A stretch of DNA of 64,000 nucleotides from Ficedula albicollis (lineage: Eukaryota; Chordata; Aves; Passeriformes; Muscicapidae), in assembly GCF_000247815.1 (NCBI RefSeq), contig NC_021685.1:16497654-16561653 (forward strand), read 5' to 3'. Both the position numbers and the translations under genes were made by a program. Below are positions 51,567 through 62,870 of this stretch, piece by piece. Below the pieces are notes generated by a model, which did not search any database, was not told the origin of the DNA, and worked only from the letters and a program-made list of their open reading frames with translations. Numbering within the stretch: the first letter of the stretch is position 1; every line of letters begins with the position of its first letter.

Positions 51567-52735
51567 CTCCCCACACCCACCCTGCAGGGGCAAATCCCCC
51601 TCCCCACACCCACCCTGCAGGGGCAAATCCCACCCTGCTCACACCCACCCTGCAGGGGCAAATCCCACCCTGCTCACACCCACCCTGCAGGGGCAAATCC
51701 CACCCTGCTCACACCCACCCTGCAGGGGCAAATCCCACCCTGCTCACACCCACCCTGCAGGGGCAAATCCCACCCTGCTCACACCCACCCTGCAGGGGCA
51801 AATCCCACCCTGCTCACACCCACCCTGCAGGGGCAAATCCCACCCTGCTCACACCCACCCTGCAGGGGCAAATCCCACCCTGCTCACACCCACCCTGCAG
51901 GGGCAAATCCCACCCTGCTCACACCCACCCTGCAGGGGCAAATCCCACCCTGCTCACACCCACCCTGCAGGGGCAAATCCCACCCTGCTCACACCCACCC
52001 TGCAGGGGCAAATCCCACCCTGCTCACACCCACCCTGCAGGGGCAAATCCCACCCTGCTCACACCCACCCTGCAGGGGCAAATCCCACCCTGCTCACACC
52101 CACCCTGCAGGGGCAAATCCCACCCTGCTCACACCCACCCTGCAGGGGCAAATCCCACCCTGCTCACACCCACCCTGCAGGGGCAAATCCCACCCTGCTC
52201 ACACCCACCCTGCAGGGGCAAATCCCACCCTGCTCACACCCACCCTGCAGGGGCAAATCCCACCCTGCTCACACCCACCCTGCAGGGGCAAATCCCACCC
52301 TGCTCACACCCACCCTGCAGGGGCAAATCCCACCCTGCTCACACCCACCCTGCAGGGGCAAATCCCACCCTGCTCACACCCACCCTGCAGGGGCAAATCC
52401 CACCCTGCTCACACCCACCCTGCAGGGGCAAATCCCACCCTGCTCACACCCACCCTGCAGGGGCAAATCCCACCCTGCTCACACCCACCCTGCAGGGGCA
52501 AATCCCACCCTGCTCACACCCACCCTGCAGGGGCAAATCCCACCCTGCTCACACCCACCCTGCAGGGGCAAATCCCACCCTGCTCACACCCACCCTGCAG
52601 GGGCAAATCCCACCCTGCTCACACCCACCCTGCAGGGGCAAATCCCACCCTGCTCACACCCACCCTGCAGGGGCAAATCCCACCCTGCTCACACCCACCC
52701 TGCAGGGGCAAATCCCACTCCCCACACCCACCCTG
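51567..52735. repeat. 35-base minisatellite, about 33 copies
   Basis: Unit CACACCCACCCTGCAGGGGC plus AAATCCCACCCTGCT, almost invariant. The first and last units lack the AATCCCACCCTGCT form (CCCCCTCC or CACTCCC instead), so homogenisation is strongest in the centre. Confidence 0.96.
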
Positions 52736-53285
52736 CAGGGGCAAATCCCCCTGCTCACACTCATCCCTATATGAGCACTTCCACCCTGCTCACACTCATC
52801 CTTGCACAAACACTCACATCCTCCTCACACCCACCCTGCAGGGGCAAATCCCCCTGCTCACACTCATCCCTATATGAGCACTTCCACCCTGCTCACACTC
52901 ATCCTTGCACAAACACTCACATCCTCCTCACACCCACCCTGCAGGGGCAAATCCCCCTGCTCACACTCATCCCTATATGAGCACTTCCACCCTGCTCACA
53001 CTCATCCTTGCACAAACACTCACATCCTCCTCACACCCACCCTGCAGGGGCAAATCCCCCTGCTCACACTCATCCCTATATGAGCACTTCCACCCTGCTC
53101 ACACTCATCCTTGCACAAACACTCACATCCTCCTCACACCCACCCTGCAGGGGCAAATCCCCCTGCTCACACTCATCCCTATATGAGCACTTCCACCCTG
53201 CTCACACTCATCCTTGCACAAACACTCACATCCTCCTCACACCCACCCTGCAGGGGCAAATCCCCCTGCTCACACTCATCCCTAT
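52736..53285. repeat. 103-base higher-order repeat, about 5 copies
   Basis: Each 103-base unit joins the 35-base-type segment with CTCATCCCTATATGAGCACT and CATCCTTGCACAAACACTCA. Copies start at about 52756, 52859, 52962, 53065 and 53168 and are practically identical. Confidence 0.95.
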
Positions 53286-53850
53286 ATGAGCAAATCCCAC
53301 TGCTCACACTCATCCTGCAGGAGCAAATCCCACTGCTCACACTCATCCCTGCACAAATATTCCCACACTTCTCACACCCATCCCTGCAGGAGCAAATCCC
53401 ACTGCTCACACTCATCCCTATATGAGCAAATCCCACTGCTCACACTCATCCCTGCAGGAGCAAATCCCCCTGCTCACACTCATCCCTATATGAGCAAATC
53501 CCCCTGCTCACACTCATCCCTGCAGGAGCAAATCCCCCTGCTCACACTCATCCCTATATGAGCAAATCCCACTGCTCACACTCATCCTGCAGGAGCAAAT
53601 CCCACTGCTCACACTCATCCCTGCACAAATATTCCCACACTTCTCACACCCATCCCTGCAGGAGCAAATCCCACTGCTCACACTCATCCCTATATGAGCA
53701 AATCCCACTGCTCACACTCATCCTGCAGGAGCAAATCCCCCTGCTCACACTCATCCCTATATGAGCAAATCCCCCTGCTCACACTCATCCCTGCAGGAGC
53801 AAATCCCAGTGCTCACACTCATCCCTGCACAAGCACTCCCACCCTGCTCA
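53286..53850. repeat. Diverged tail of the 35/103-base array
   Basis: CTGCTCACACTCATCC with TGCAGGAGCAAATCC or TATATGAGCAAATCC, including a block of about 275 bases repeated at 53290 and 53560. Confidence 0.9.
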
Positions 53851-54209
53851 CACTCACTGTGAACCCCCCTCCGGCCCTGCAAGCCCTGCACACTCAGCCC
53901 TGCACACCCCTCTCCTCCCAGATCCCACAAATCCCTCAGCTCCCAGACTCCCTCCCCTCTCAGGAACACCCCCCTGTGCCCTCTCACACCCCCCTTACCC
54001 GTGTGCCCCGATCCCCCTGCCCGTTCCTGGCACACGTGCATCCCTCCCACGCTCCGTGGAGCTCCCTGCCATGATCCCAAATTTGCTTCCCCTCATCCCT
54101 GTGCCTCCAGGCGCTTCTCAGCCCTTCCGGCACCCCTGGACCCCAAACCTTGCTTGGCCCCCACATCCCTGTGGACCCCTCTCCACATTCCCTGTTCCTC
54201 GCAGCTCAT
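53851..54209. other. Unassigned pyrimidine-rich sequence
   Basis: C-rich, low G on the + strand. No exon or known repeat. Confidence 0.45.
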
Positions 54210-54356
54210 CTCGCATCCATCCATCCATCCATCCATCCATCCATCCATCCATCCATCCATCCATCCATCCATCCATCCATCCCTCAGATATGCATCCATC
54301 CATCCATCCATCCATCCATCCATCCATCCATCCATCCATCCATCCATCCCTCCATC
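54210..54356. repeat. (ATCC)n microsatellite, two blocks
   Basis: About 18 and 13 ATCC units, split by CCTCAGATATGC at 54281-54292. Confidence 0.95.
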
Positions 54357-54655
54357 CGCCCGTCTCCTGACACCTTCCCGCTCCCGCTGCCGTCTCCCCT
54401 CTCCTCCCTCTTTATCTCTGGCTCCCAGCTGCTTCTCGCCCCTCCCTGCTGCTCCCTCCATCCCTCCTCTCCCCATCCCTCGCTCCCGCCGCGGTTATCG
54501 CTCCCTCGCACACATCCCTCCTCCCTCCCTCCCTCCTTCTCCTCATCCCTTCTCCCTCCTCTGCCCACCGCTCGTCCCTCCATCCCCACATCCCATCCCT
54601 CTCCATCCGCCGCCTCTCTCATGTCCGTGCCCGCGTCCCCCGGCTCACGTGTCCC
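54357..54655. repeat. Polypyrimidine (CCCTC-rich) low-complexity sequence
   Basis: Dominated by TCCCTCC and CATCCC words (CCTCCTCCCTCCCTCCCTCC near 54515); no unit length fixed. Confidence 0.7.
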
Positions 54656-54706
54656 GTCCCCTCGGTGTCCCCTCGGTGTCCCCTCGGTGTCCCCTCGGTG
54701 TCCCAT
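54656..54706. repeat. 12-base tandem repeat, 4 copies
   Basis: CTCGGTGTCCCC repeated four times. Confidence 0.9.
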
Positions 54707-54714
54707 TTCACCCC

Positions 54715-54965
54715 GCTGCCGCTGCCTTTAAAGTTTCAATCAGGCTCGGCTGGGAGAGGCGGGGATGGCTGCGCCTCCCGCTCCCAGCCCTGGCTGCGCC
54801 TCCCGCTCCCAGCCCCGCGACGCCGCGCTGCCACTCTGAGTGCTCCCGCCTTATAAATTTTACATTATTACCCTCTTTAAAGTATATAAAATAACTATTC
54901 ATAAATTATTGAGGGGAAATTTAAAATACTACAAATGTTTATAAATGTTTATCAAGAGGTCTTCA
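54715..54965. promoter_or_regulatory. Candidate element with strong AT-rich core
   Basis: GCCTTTAAAGTTTCAATCAG (54724), then from 54850 TTATAAATTTTACATTATTA, CCCTCTTTAAAGTATATAAA and GTTTATAAATGTTTATCAAG. A 115-base low-GC core between CpG-rich flanks, with several TATAAA/TTTATA words. A short duplicate CTGCGCCTCCCGCTCCCAGC precedes it (54769 and 54793). Confidence 0.4.
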
Positions 54966-55190
54966 GAAGCGAGCGAGCGGAGCCTGAGTGACTTCCCGCG
55001 GCTGGCAGGAGCTCGGCAGCCGCCCCGGCCCTGCCAGGGGGGATTTTGGGAGAACCCCCAGCCCGAGACCGGGGCGGGATCCCGCAGCCTCGTTGATTCC
55101 CGTCCCCGAGGGTGGTGAGGAGCAAATCCCGCCCTGTGCTCGGTCTCTGGGGCCGGCGGGGCTCCGTGTTTTCGGTGTGATCCCGCCCTG
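54966..55190. other. CpG-rich unique stretch
   Basis: High CpG (GAAGCGAGCGAGCGGAGCC at 54966). Next to the AT-rich core it gives a promoter-like arrangement, but no exon or transcript can be shown. Confidence 0.3.
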
Positions 55191-55194
55191 GGGC

Positions 55195-55670
55195 TGTCCC
55201 TGGGCCTGTGCTGCTGGGGACGTGTCCTGCCCTGCTGGGACATGATCTGTCCCACCGGGGACGCGTTGTGACACACCGGGGACAGGCCCTGACTCGCCAA
55301 GGACAGGCTCTGACCTGTCCTGACCCACTGGGGGCATCCTGACCCGTTGGCAATACGTCCTGATGCACTGGAGACCTGTCCCAACCCACTGGTGACAATG
55401 GCCTACCTCGTTGGGACATGTCCTGTTCTGCTGGGGACACATCCTGGCACCCTGGGGACACATCCTGACACCCTAGGGACACGTCCTGACACCCTGGGGG
55501 CATGTCCTGACACCCTGGGGACACGTCCTGGCACCCTGGGGACACGTCCTGACCCATTGGGGACACATCCTGACCCGCTGGGGACACGTCCTGGCACCCT
55601 GGGGACACGTCCTGACCCATTGGGGACACATCCTGACGCTCTGGGGACATGTTCTGCCCCACTGGGGCTG
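55195..55670. repeat. 21-base minisatellite
   Basis: Unit CTGGGGACACGTCCTGACAC with variants (CATCC, GGCAC, CCATTGG). The left half (55195-55400) is strongly diverged, the right half regular. Confidence 0.9.
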
Positions 55671-55815
55671 TGTCCTGTCCCCCAGGCTGGCGCAGTGTCC
55701 CAGTGAGGGACAAAGGGGCACACAACCCCTGTGCCCATGCAGTGCCAGCTGTGGGCAGTGCTTGGCAGTGCTGGTGCCTGCTGGGAGCAGGGACAGGTGG
55801 CACAGACCAGAATAA
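55671..55815. other. Spacer between minisatellites
   Basis: Unique GC-rich spacer of about 145 bases; nothing recognised. Confidence 0.5.
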
Positions 55816-56910
55816 CCACAGCCCTGGAAGAACCATGGCATGGCCTGGAATAACCATGGCACCACCCTGGCATGACCGTGGCACAGCTCTAGCATGACCA
55901 TGGCACAGCTGTGGCACATTCCTGGAATAACCACGGCACAGCTCTGGAATAACCACGGCACAGCCCTGGCATAGGCATGGCACAGTTGTGGCACATTCCT
56001 GGAATAACCATGGCACAGTTCTGGCATAGCCATGGCACATTCCTGGAATAACCATAGATCGGAACACAGTTATGGCACATTCCCGGAATAGCCATGGCAC
56101 AGCCCTGGCATAGACATGGCACAGTTGTGGCACATTCCTGGAATAACCATAGCACAGTTATGGCACAGACATGGCACAGTTATGGCACATTCCCGGAATA
56201 GCCATGGCACAGCCCTGGCATAGACATGGCACAGTTGTGGCACATTCCTGGAATAGCCATGGCACAGTTCTGGCACAGCCATGACACATTCCTGGAATAA
56301 CCATGGCATAGCCCTGGCATAGACATGGCACATTCCTGGAATATCCATGGCACATTCCTGGCATAGCCATGGCACATTCCTGGAATAGACATGGCACAGC
56401 CCTGACACTGACATGGCACAGTTATGGCACATTCTGGAATAGCCATGGCACATTCCTGGAATAGCCATGGCATAGTTATGGCACATTCTGGAATAACCAT
56501 GGCACATTCCTGGAATAGCCACGGCACATTCCTGGAATAGCCATGGCACATTCCTGGAATAACCATAGCACAGTTCTGGCACAGCCATGACACATTCCTG
56601 GAATAGCCATGGCATAGCCCTGGCATAGACATGGCACAGTTGTGGTACATTCCTGGCATAGCCATGGCACATTCCTGGAATAGCCATGGCATAGCCCTGG
56701 CACTGACATGGCACAGTTATGGCACATTCTGGAATAGCCATGGCACATTCCTGGAATAGCCATGGCACAGTTCTGGCACAGCCATGAAACATTCCTGGAA
56801 TAACCATGGCATAGCCCTGTGGCACATTCCTGGAATAACCATGGCACATTTCTGGCACAGCCATGGCACATCCCTGGCATAGCCATGGCACAGCCCTGGC
56901 ACTCTGCCCA
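55816..56910. repeat. 21-base minisatellite rich in TTCCTGGAA
   Basis: About 50 imperfect units of TGGCACATTCCTGGAATA plus ACCA or GCCA, with related units (CAGTTATGG, CCCTGGCATAG, TTCTGGCACAG). By eye about 19 units carry TTCC(T/C)GGAA, which fits the STAT consensus TTCNNNGAA. Confidence 0.93.
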
Positions 56911-57175
56911 AGCCCCTGCCCAGCCCATCCTCTGCTCCTCCTCTCCCAGCACTGCAGAGCCCCGGGCTCCCCCAGGGCCAGGGTGATGCCAGCGAGCTGC
57001 CCGGGTGGGACACACCCACCCAGGGTGACCAGGACAGCAAATCCATCTTCCCACAGCGCCCCCCCACGCAGGACACGGGCACTGGGCAGTGCCTGGAGCC
57101 CGTGCCCACCACGGGGTGGCAAAGGAGCTCTGCTCAGCCCCGGAGTGTGGATGCTCAGTGATGCCGGCGCTCCCA
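56911..57175. other. Unassigned
   Basis: GC-rich unique sequence; nothing recognised. Confidence 0.45.
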
Positions 57176-57350
57176 ACCAGAGCTGCCTGCAGGGATTGTG
57201 TTTAAAGCACCGGCTGATTGGGGTAATCATGGGAGCAGGGAGTGCATTAGCTGGGAAGGTTTATAAAGGGAAATTAAAATAAAATTGGATGTGACAGAAA
57301 AGCACATGGAAAATTAGGATAAGAATATGAATATTTATGGCTGCGGGAGC
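57176..57350. promoter_or_regulatory. Candidate non-coding element
   Basis: Unique: GATTGTGTTTAAAGCACCGG (57195), GATTGGGGTAATCATGGGAG (57217), GTTTATAAAGGGAAATTAAA (57259), AAGAATATGAATATTTATGG (57321). Low GC against GC-rich sides. Confidence 0.38.
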
Positions 57351-57785
57351 ACGCGTGGGGAAAGCGCTGCCGTGCTCCAGGCCACCCTCCCTGCTGCGGG
57401 GCTGGGGCAGGTCCTGGGGGTGGCACCGGGCTGTGGGCTTGGGGACAGCCCTGGCGGAGGCTCTGTGCTCCATTCCTGGTCACTGTTGGCCACTGTTGGC
57501 CACACTGGCTCGCCTTCGCAGGGACTGCCGGGTGACGGAGGTTGTGGCACCCCGGCTGTGCTGCCGCGTCACCCAGGGGTGTCCCAGTGCTGGTGGCACC
57601 CGCACAGCCGCGGTGGTGGCCCAGGGACGGGGACACGCGCGCGCACAGCTGGTGGCAGAGAGGAGGGGGCTGGCGCCGCACGACGCTGGCACACGCCAGG
57701 GCTGCTCCTGCAGGAATTAGGGCGCTGGGGCAGAGCCCGGGCTGCCGGGGTGGCAGGGCACAGCTGTGCCCTGCTCCGCGGGGCT
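57351..57785. other. Unassigned GC-rich sequence
   Basis: CpG-containing unique sequence leading into the gap. Contains ACTGTTGGCC twice (57482, 57492). Confidence 0.45.
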
Positions 57786-58387
<602 letters not shown>

Positions 58388-58780
58388 CGGCCCGGCACGC
58401 GTGGGTCACACGTGGAGGTGGCCACGCTTGGGGAGGGATGCGTGGAAACCCCCCCAGAGCAGCGGGGGTGGGCTCCGGGAACGCTGCAGGGCACTGGGAG
58501 CACGTTTGGGGGGTGCTTGTGCTGTTTTGGGGGGCAGGTTGTGCCGTTTGGGGGGTGGTTGTGCCCCACACCTGAGCTGGGGTGCCCTGGAGAGGCTGGG
58601 GGAGGTTCTCAGTGCCCCTGGGGATGGGAGGGGGGTCGCAGATCCACCCAGCTGGGCCCATCCTGACTCTTCCAGGTGCCCATGGATAACCCCCCCCGCC
58701 CCAGGCTGCTGGGGGTGCTCTCCTCCAGCTCAGCAGAGGTGGCAGCACAGGGTGCCAGGGTGATGCCAGGGCTGTGGAGT
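58388..58780. other. Unassigned
   Basis: G-rich words (TTTGGGGGGTG) recur at 58505, 58530 and 58549. No exon recognised. Confidence 0.45.
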
Positions 58781-58784
58781 CCCA

Positions 58785-59115
58785 GCATAGTTTGAGTCCT
58801 TAAATCCCATCCAGTGCCACCCCTGCCATGGCAGGGACACCTCCCACTGTCCCAGGCTGCTCCAAAACCCATCCAGCCTGGCCTTGGGCACTGCCAGGAC
58901 AATTCCTGCCCAACATCCCATCCAGCTGTGCCATTCCCTGTGTGCTGTCCCTCCATCCCTTGTCCCCAGTCCCTCTGCCGCTCTCCCAGAACCCCTTTTG
59001 GAGCTCTCCATGGACCTTTCTCCCCCTCCAGGTGAGCGCCCCCAGCTCTCCCAGCCCGGCTCCAGATCAGAGATCCTCCAGCCCTTCTTGGAACATCTCC
59101 ACGGCCTCCTCTGGG
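58785..59115 (-). mobile_element. CR1 LINE 3' fragment
   Basis: Minus-strand CR1: CATCCAGTGCCACCCCTGCC, GGACACCTCCCACTGTCCCA, CCAGCCTGGCCTTGGGCACT, CCATCCCTTGTCCCCAGTCC and CTCCAGGTGAGCGCCCCCAG. Confidence 0.87.
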
Positions 59116-59985
59116 AGCTCCACACCTCTCCTGCAGGCAGCTCTGCAGGTGGGGTCACCTGAGGGCAGAGCAGAGGGGGGCAATCCCTTCCCTTGACCCG
59201 CTGCTCCTCTTTGGATCAGCCCAGGATGTGCCCAGTTCCGGCCATGCCCCTCTTCACCCACAGCCGAGTATTTTGGCCCTCAAGCTCCACCCAGCATGGC
59301 CAGAACTGGGCTGTGAGGAGGAGAGCACCAGTAGAGCATCCCTTGCAAAGCTGGGGGTCAAAGTGGGACCCTGAGAGCACAAGGAGCTCAGCTCCATGCT
59401 GGGAGTCTCGATCTCACGTTCTGAGAGGTTTGGAAGCACCCTGGAGCAATCCTCCTTTAGGAGACAGGAGATCCTTGCCCCACACCTCTGTTCCTGGAAT
59501 GTTCTCTGTTCCTGGCTGAGAGAAGAGCAAGGGGAGGGGAATCCAGAGCTGACATAACCCTGGGAGTGTCTGGGAGCAAGGGATGCCTTGGAAACAACTT
59601 GTCAGGGGCACTGAAACCTCTGGCACCCTCAGGAGACGGGCGAGACCAGAGCCAACACCTGCTTTTGAGAGCGTTTTCCTACCTCGCCGAGGTGGGAGCC
59701 TGCAGAGAGCTGGCGCACCCTCAGCAAGGAGCCGCCTTCCCATCTGGAGTGTGGTGAGAGCGGGAGCTGATGTTTCAGCACCTTCAGCGTGTGGAGAACA
59801 GCCTGGCGCATTCCCACCCAGAACCTGGCGGGGTGAATCCTGCAATCCCAGCCCTCACTCTGGGTGTTGCTGGTGGCTAAAACCCCTTTTTTCCTCTCGC
59901 CCAGGGTTCTCTCCCCGGCAGAGCTGGCAGGGAGGATATTCCACGTGGGCGCACGGAGAGGTGGGAACGGCCCCGGCAAAGCTCT
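59116..59985. other. Unassigned
   Basis: Unique sequence of balanced composition. No splice-bounded coding exon or known repeat recognised. Confidence 0.45.
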
Positions 59986-59989
59986 GCGA

Positions 59990-60440
59990 GCAGCCGCGAT
60001 CAAATTGTTCCTCAAATACCTAAAGCAGGCTTAGGTTTAAGCGATCTGCCTCCAAAGAAGGCTCCCGCACCCGTTTCTCGGGCTGGGGCTGCATCTTTAA
60101 TCCCGAGGAATCGCGAGCTTTGCAGCCGCATTTGTCATTCAGATGTGCGGCAGCAGCAGCACCCGAGGGAGGGGGGCAAGAGGAGTTTTGGGGGGGTTCC
60201 CAGCCCCGGGGGGCAGCACCCTGCTCGTGCCACACCCCAAAAAGAGCGGAGCAGGGCTGGCTGTGGCTCTGCACGGCTGCTGAGCGCCGGGAAGGAGTCG
60301 CTGGTTTATCTGATACGATTTAATCAGCCCTATAATTAGATTAATTTGTTGATTTGATAGCAACCCATTTCTCGCTGTTAGATTTGTTTATGTGTATTTT
60401 ATGCTCCAGTTTGGCAATAAAATAGGAACTGAGGAGGTGG
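59990..60440. promoter_or_regulatory. Candidate conserved non-coding elements
   Basis: Two blocks: 59990-60150 (GCGATCAAATTGTTCC, TTAGGTTTAAGCGATCTGCC, GCATCTTTAATCCC, TTTGTCATTCAGATG) and 60298-60430 (TCTGATACGATTTAATCAGC, CCTATAATTAGATTAATTTG, GCAACCCATTTCTCGC). Dense in TAAT/ATTA words, not repetitive. Confidence 0.42.
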
Positions 60441-61055
60441 GGAAAAAAAAAAAAAATCCCTGGGAATGCCCATGCTGTGACCCTACGGATGCAAGGCTGG
60501 GTGTGTGCATCCCGGGATCCTCGCGTGGGATGGGGATGGAGCGGCTGCAGGGAGCAGCCTGGCACGGGGTGGGCACCCAGCAGGGCACCAGCCCCACTCC
60601 AGCCACCTAAAGCCAAAAAGGAAAATGAACCCCAAAGCTGCTCAGCGGGGGAGTAGAGAAGATGCAAACCAGAGGATGTTTGGCAAGGCAGGGAGGAGAG
60701 AGAGCTTTGGAAAGGCTTTGCTCCCTCCTCCGGGCTCTGCTTGGCACGGCAGGGCACGGCCCAGCCTGGCACAGCACGGCCTGGCAGCCAGCAGCTGCTG
60801 CTGATGGATGAGGGTGGACAGAGACCTTCTGCTGCCTTCAGGAGCAGCACCAGGACACCCCCAGGGCCAGGAGCAGCACCAGGACACCCCCAGGGCCAGG
60901 GGCAGCCCCAGGCTCACCCCCGCATGGAGCCGCAGGATGGGAGGTGCCGCCTCGCCCGGACTGGGGACAGCAGCGTCACCTCCTGCCACCGCCCCGGGGC
61001 GGCCTCCCCAGCAGGCGATTCCCTCCCCTGTGCCGGGCCGGCAGCACGGACACCG
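60441..61055. other. Unassigned, with one small tandem repeat
   Basis: Contains AGGAGCAGCACCAGGACACC twice (60840 and 60869). Otherwise unique GC-rich sequence. Confidence 0.5.
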
Positions 61056-61059
61056 GGCA

Positions 61060-61710
61060 GGATCATCCCAATTAAAAGCGAGAATTCGGGGAGGGCCGCG
61101 GGCAGGAGGAGGGGAGGCAGGAGCGGCACGGAGCGAGCGCCGAGGTTTGCGGGAGAAGCCGGAGCGGGGAGCGCTTTGATGGGCATCTGCTTTGATCAGA
61201 GATCTGAACGCAGCCCTCACGTTTCCCCGTGTGAGCCCGCTGCCTAATTACCACATGGCAGGGCGGCTCCGAGCCCTCGGCACGTTGCTGGAATAGATTT
61301 CCCCGGTCCAGCCTGGAGAAGGACATCGATCCTGCCCACAGCCGCAGGCTCATGCTGAACATTGCGTCCTATCGATTTTTTTCCTCCCCCCTTTCCCCCT
61401 TTTTTTTTCTTCTTTTTCTTTTCTTTTTTTTTTTTTTTTTAATAAGAATTTTCTTTATTTTCATTAAATCATTAATCAGGGAGAAATCTACATTTTTATC
61501 ATTTCTATGGCTGGAGAGGAAGAGAGGAAAGTTATATTGCCATAGAAACCGTTCCCTACCATTCTCAGCCTCCGAGCAGTCCCTCTTGTGCTGTCTCTTG
61601 TCAAAAGGCGTAATTGTTGCTCCTGATCTTCACTGCTCAATTAGCAGTGATGTCTCCCTTCAAGTTAATTGCTGGAGATGGGAGGAAGTAGGACAAATGT
61701 AACCTTTTAG
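61060..61710. promoter_or_regulatory. Candidate enhancer-like block, two CTTTGAT sites
   Basis: CpG-rich left part with CTTTGAT at 61174-61180 and 61190-61196 (TCF/LEF core, 16 bases apart), then GCTGCCTAATTACCAC (61240), a T-rich tract (61400-61440), and an AT-rich right part with AAATCATTAATCAGGGAG (61464), GCCATAGAAACCGTTCCC (61539), GTCAAAAGGCGTAATTGTTG (61599) and CTCAATTAGCAGTGATG (61636). Longest motif-rich unique stretch in the window. Confidence 0.45.
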
Positions 61711-62683
61711 ATGAAAAGATCTCTCCCCCCTCCCCGCTCCTTCCCCGCTTTTCCTCGCTGGCAGCACTCGAGGGCCCCTCTGCTGTGCTGGGGGAGCCCC
61801 CCTGGCCTGGCCCCGCTCCATCCATTCTGGAGACCCCTCCCCACCTCCCCCATGCCCTCATCCATGGCAGGGCCCCTCTGTGTCCCCCCCTCCCGGGTTC
61901 CCTCTGCCTCTTCCAGAGGCTTCAGCACCAGCTCAGCCTCTCCCCTGTCACCTCCACGCCGCTGGTGTCACCTCCTGAGCTGGGACAACCTTCCTGGATT
62001 CTCCGTGGGTGTCTCCAGGACAGGTTCAGCTCCCGTGGCACCATCCCGTGCAGGGACAGCACCAGGCCAGGACTAAAAACTGGTGACAAAACCGGGCTGA
62101 GGGTGAAGGGTGGAGGTGGAAAAACGAGCGGGAGGGTTTCATCCTGCAGAAACAAACCTTTGTTTGATGGGAGCAGTGAGTCCAGGCAGCAGGAGGGCTC
62201 GGAAATGCTGCCTGGACCGAGGGATTGTCACCCCCGAGGGATGACAGACGAGCCAGACAATGCATTAAGGAGAGGAGAAGTGTGGCAGCTGCCTGGACCT
62301 TGGCAGTCTGAAGAGGGGCCCTTAAACACTGACTGGAGTGGCTGGAAGACACAAATGACCCAGGCCAGGCACGGTGTGCAGGGCACAGAGCCAGGGGGCA
62401 CCGCTGGGGACAGGAGGGGACAGGACAGCCCGGTCCAGCCCGTGGCACAGGAGCTGCTCCTCGAAAGGAATGAGCTCAGCATGGAGGGGAAGGACGTGGG
62501 GGTGCCTGGAGGGTGTGAGGGCATCCAAAGGGTTGTGACAGCCAGGAGATGGAAGAAGGTGTCACCACCCATGGGTGACTGTGGGGCACCCTGTCAACCC
62601 TGCAAGACACCAAGAAGGTCCAGGGCAGGTCCAGGCTGACACAAGGAGAGCTGATGTTGCCTCCTGACAGCCACAGAGCCGGG
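61711..62683. other. Unassigned
   Basis: Begins C-rich, then balanced unique sequence. No exon recognised. Confidence 0.45.
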
Positions 62684-62870
62684 GAATCGTGGAATAGTTT
62701 GGGTCAGGAGGGAGCTTTAAAGCCCATCCAGTGCCAAGGACAGGGACACCTTCCACTGTCCCAGGCTGCTCCAGCCTGGCCCTGGGCACTGCCAGGGATC
62801 CAGGGGCAGCCACAGCTGCTCTGGGCACCCTGTGCCAGCCCTGCCCACCCTCTGAGCACAGAAGGTGCCG
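62684..62870 (-). mobile_element. CR1 LINE 3' fragment
   Basis: GAATCGTGGAATAGTTTGGG, CCCATCCAGTGCCAAGGACA, CTTCCACTGTCCCAGGCTGC, CACAGCTGCTCTGGGCACCC in reverse CR1 order. Confidence 0.85.

Noticed and set aside
51264..52980. Frames of 470-540 codons over the 35-base repeat
   Set aside because: Same reason: repetitive translation (HPPCRGKS, PTLQGQIP) in all three forward frames, no start context or splice logic.
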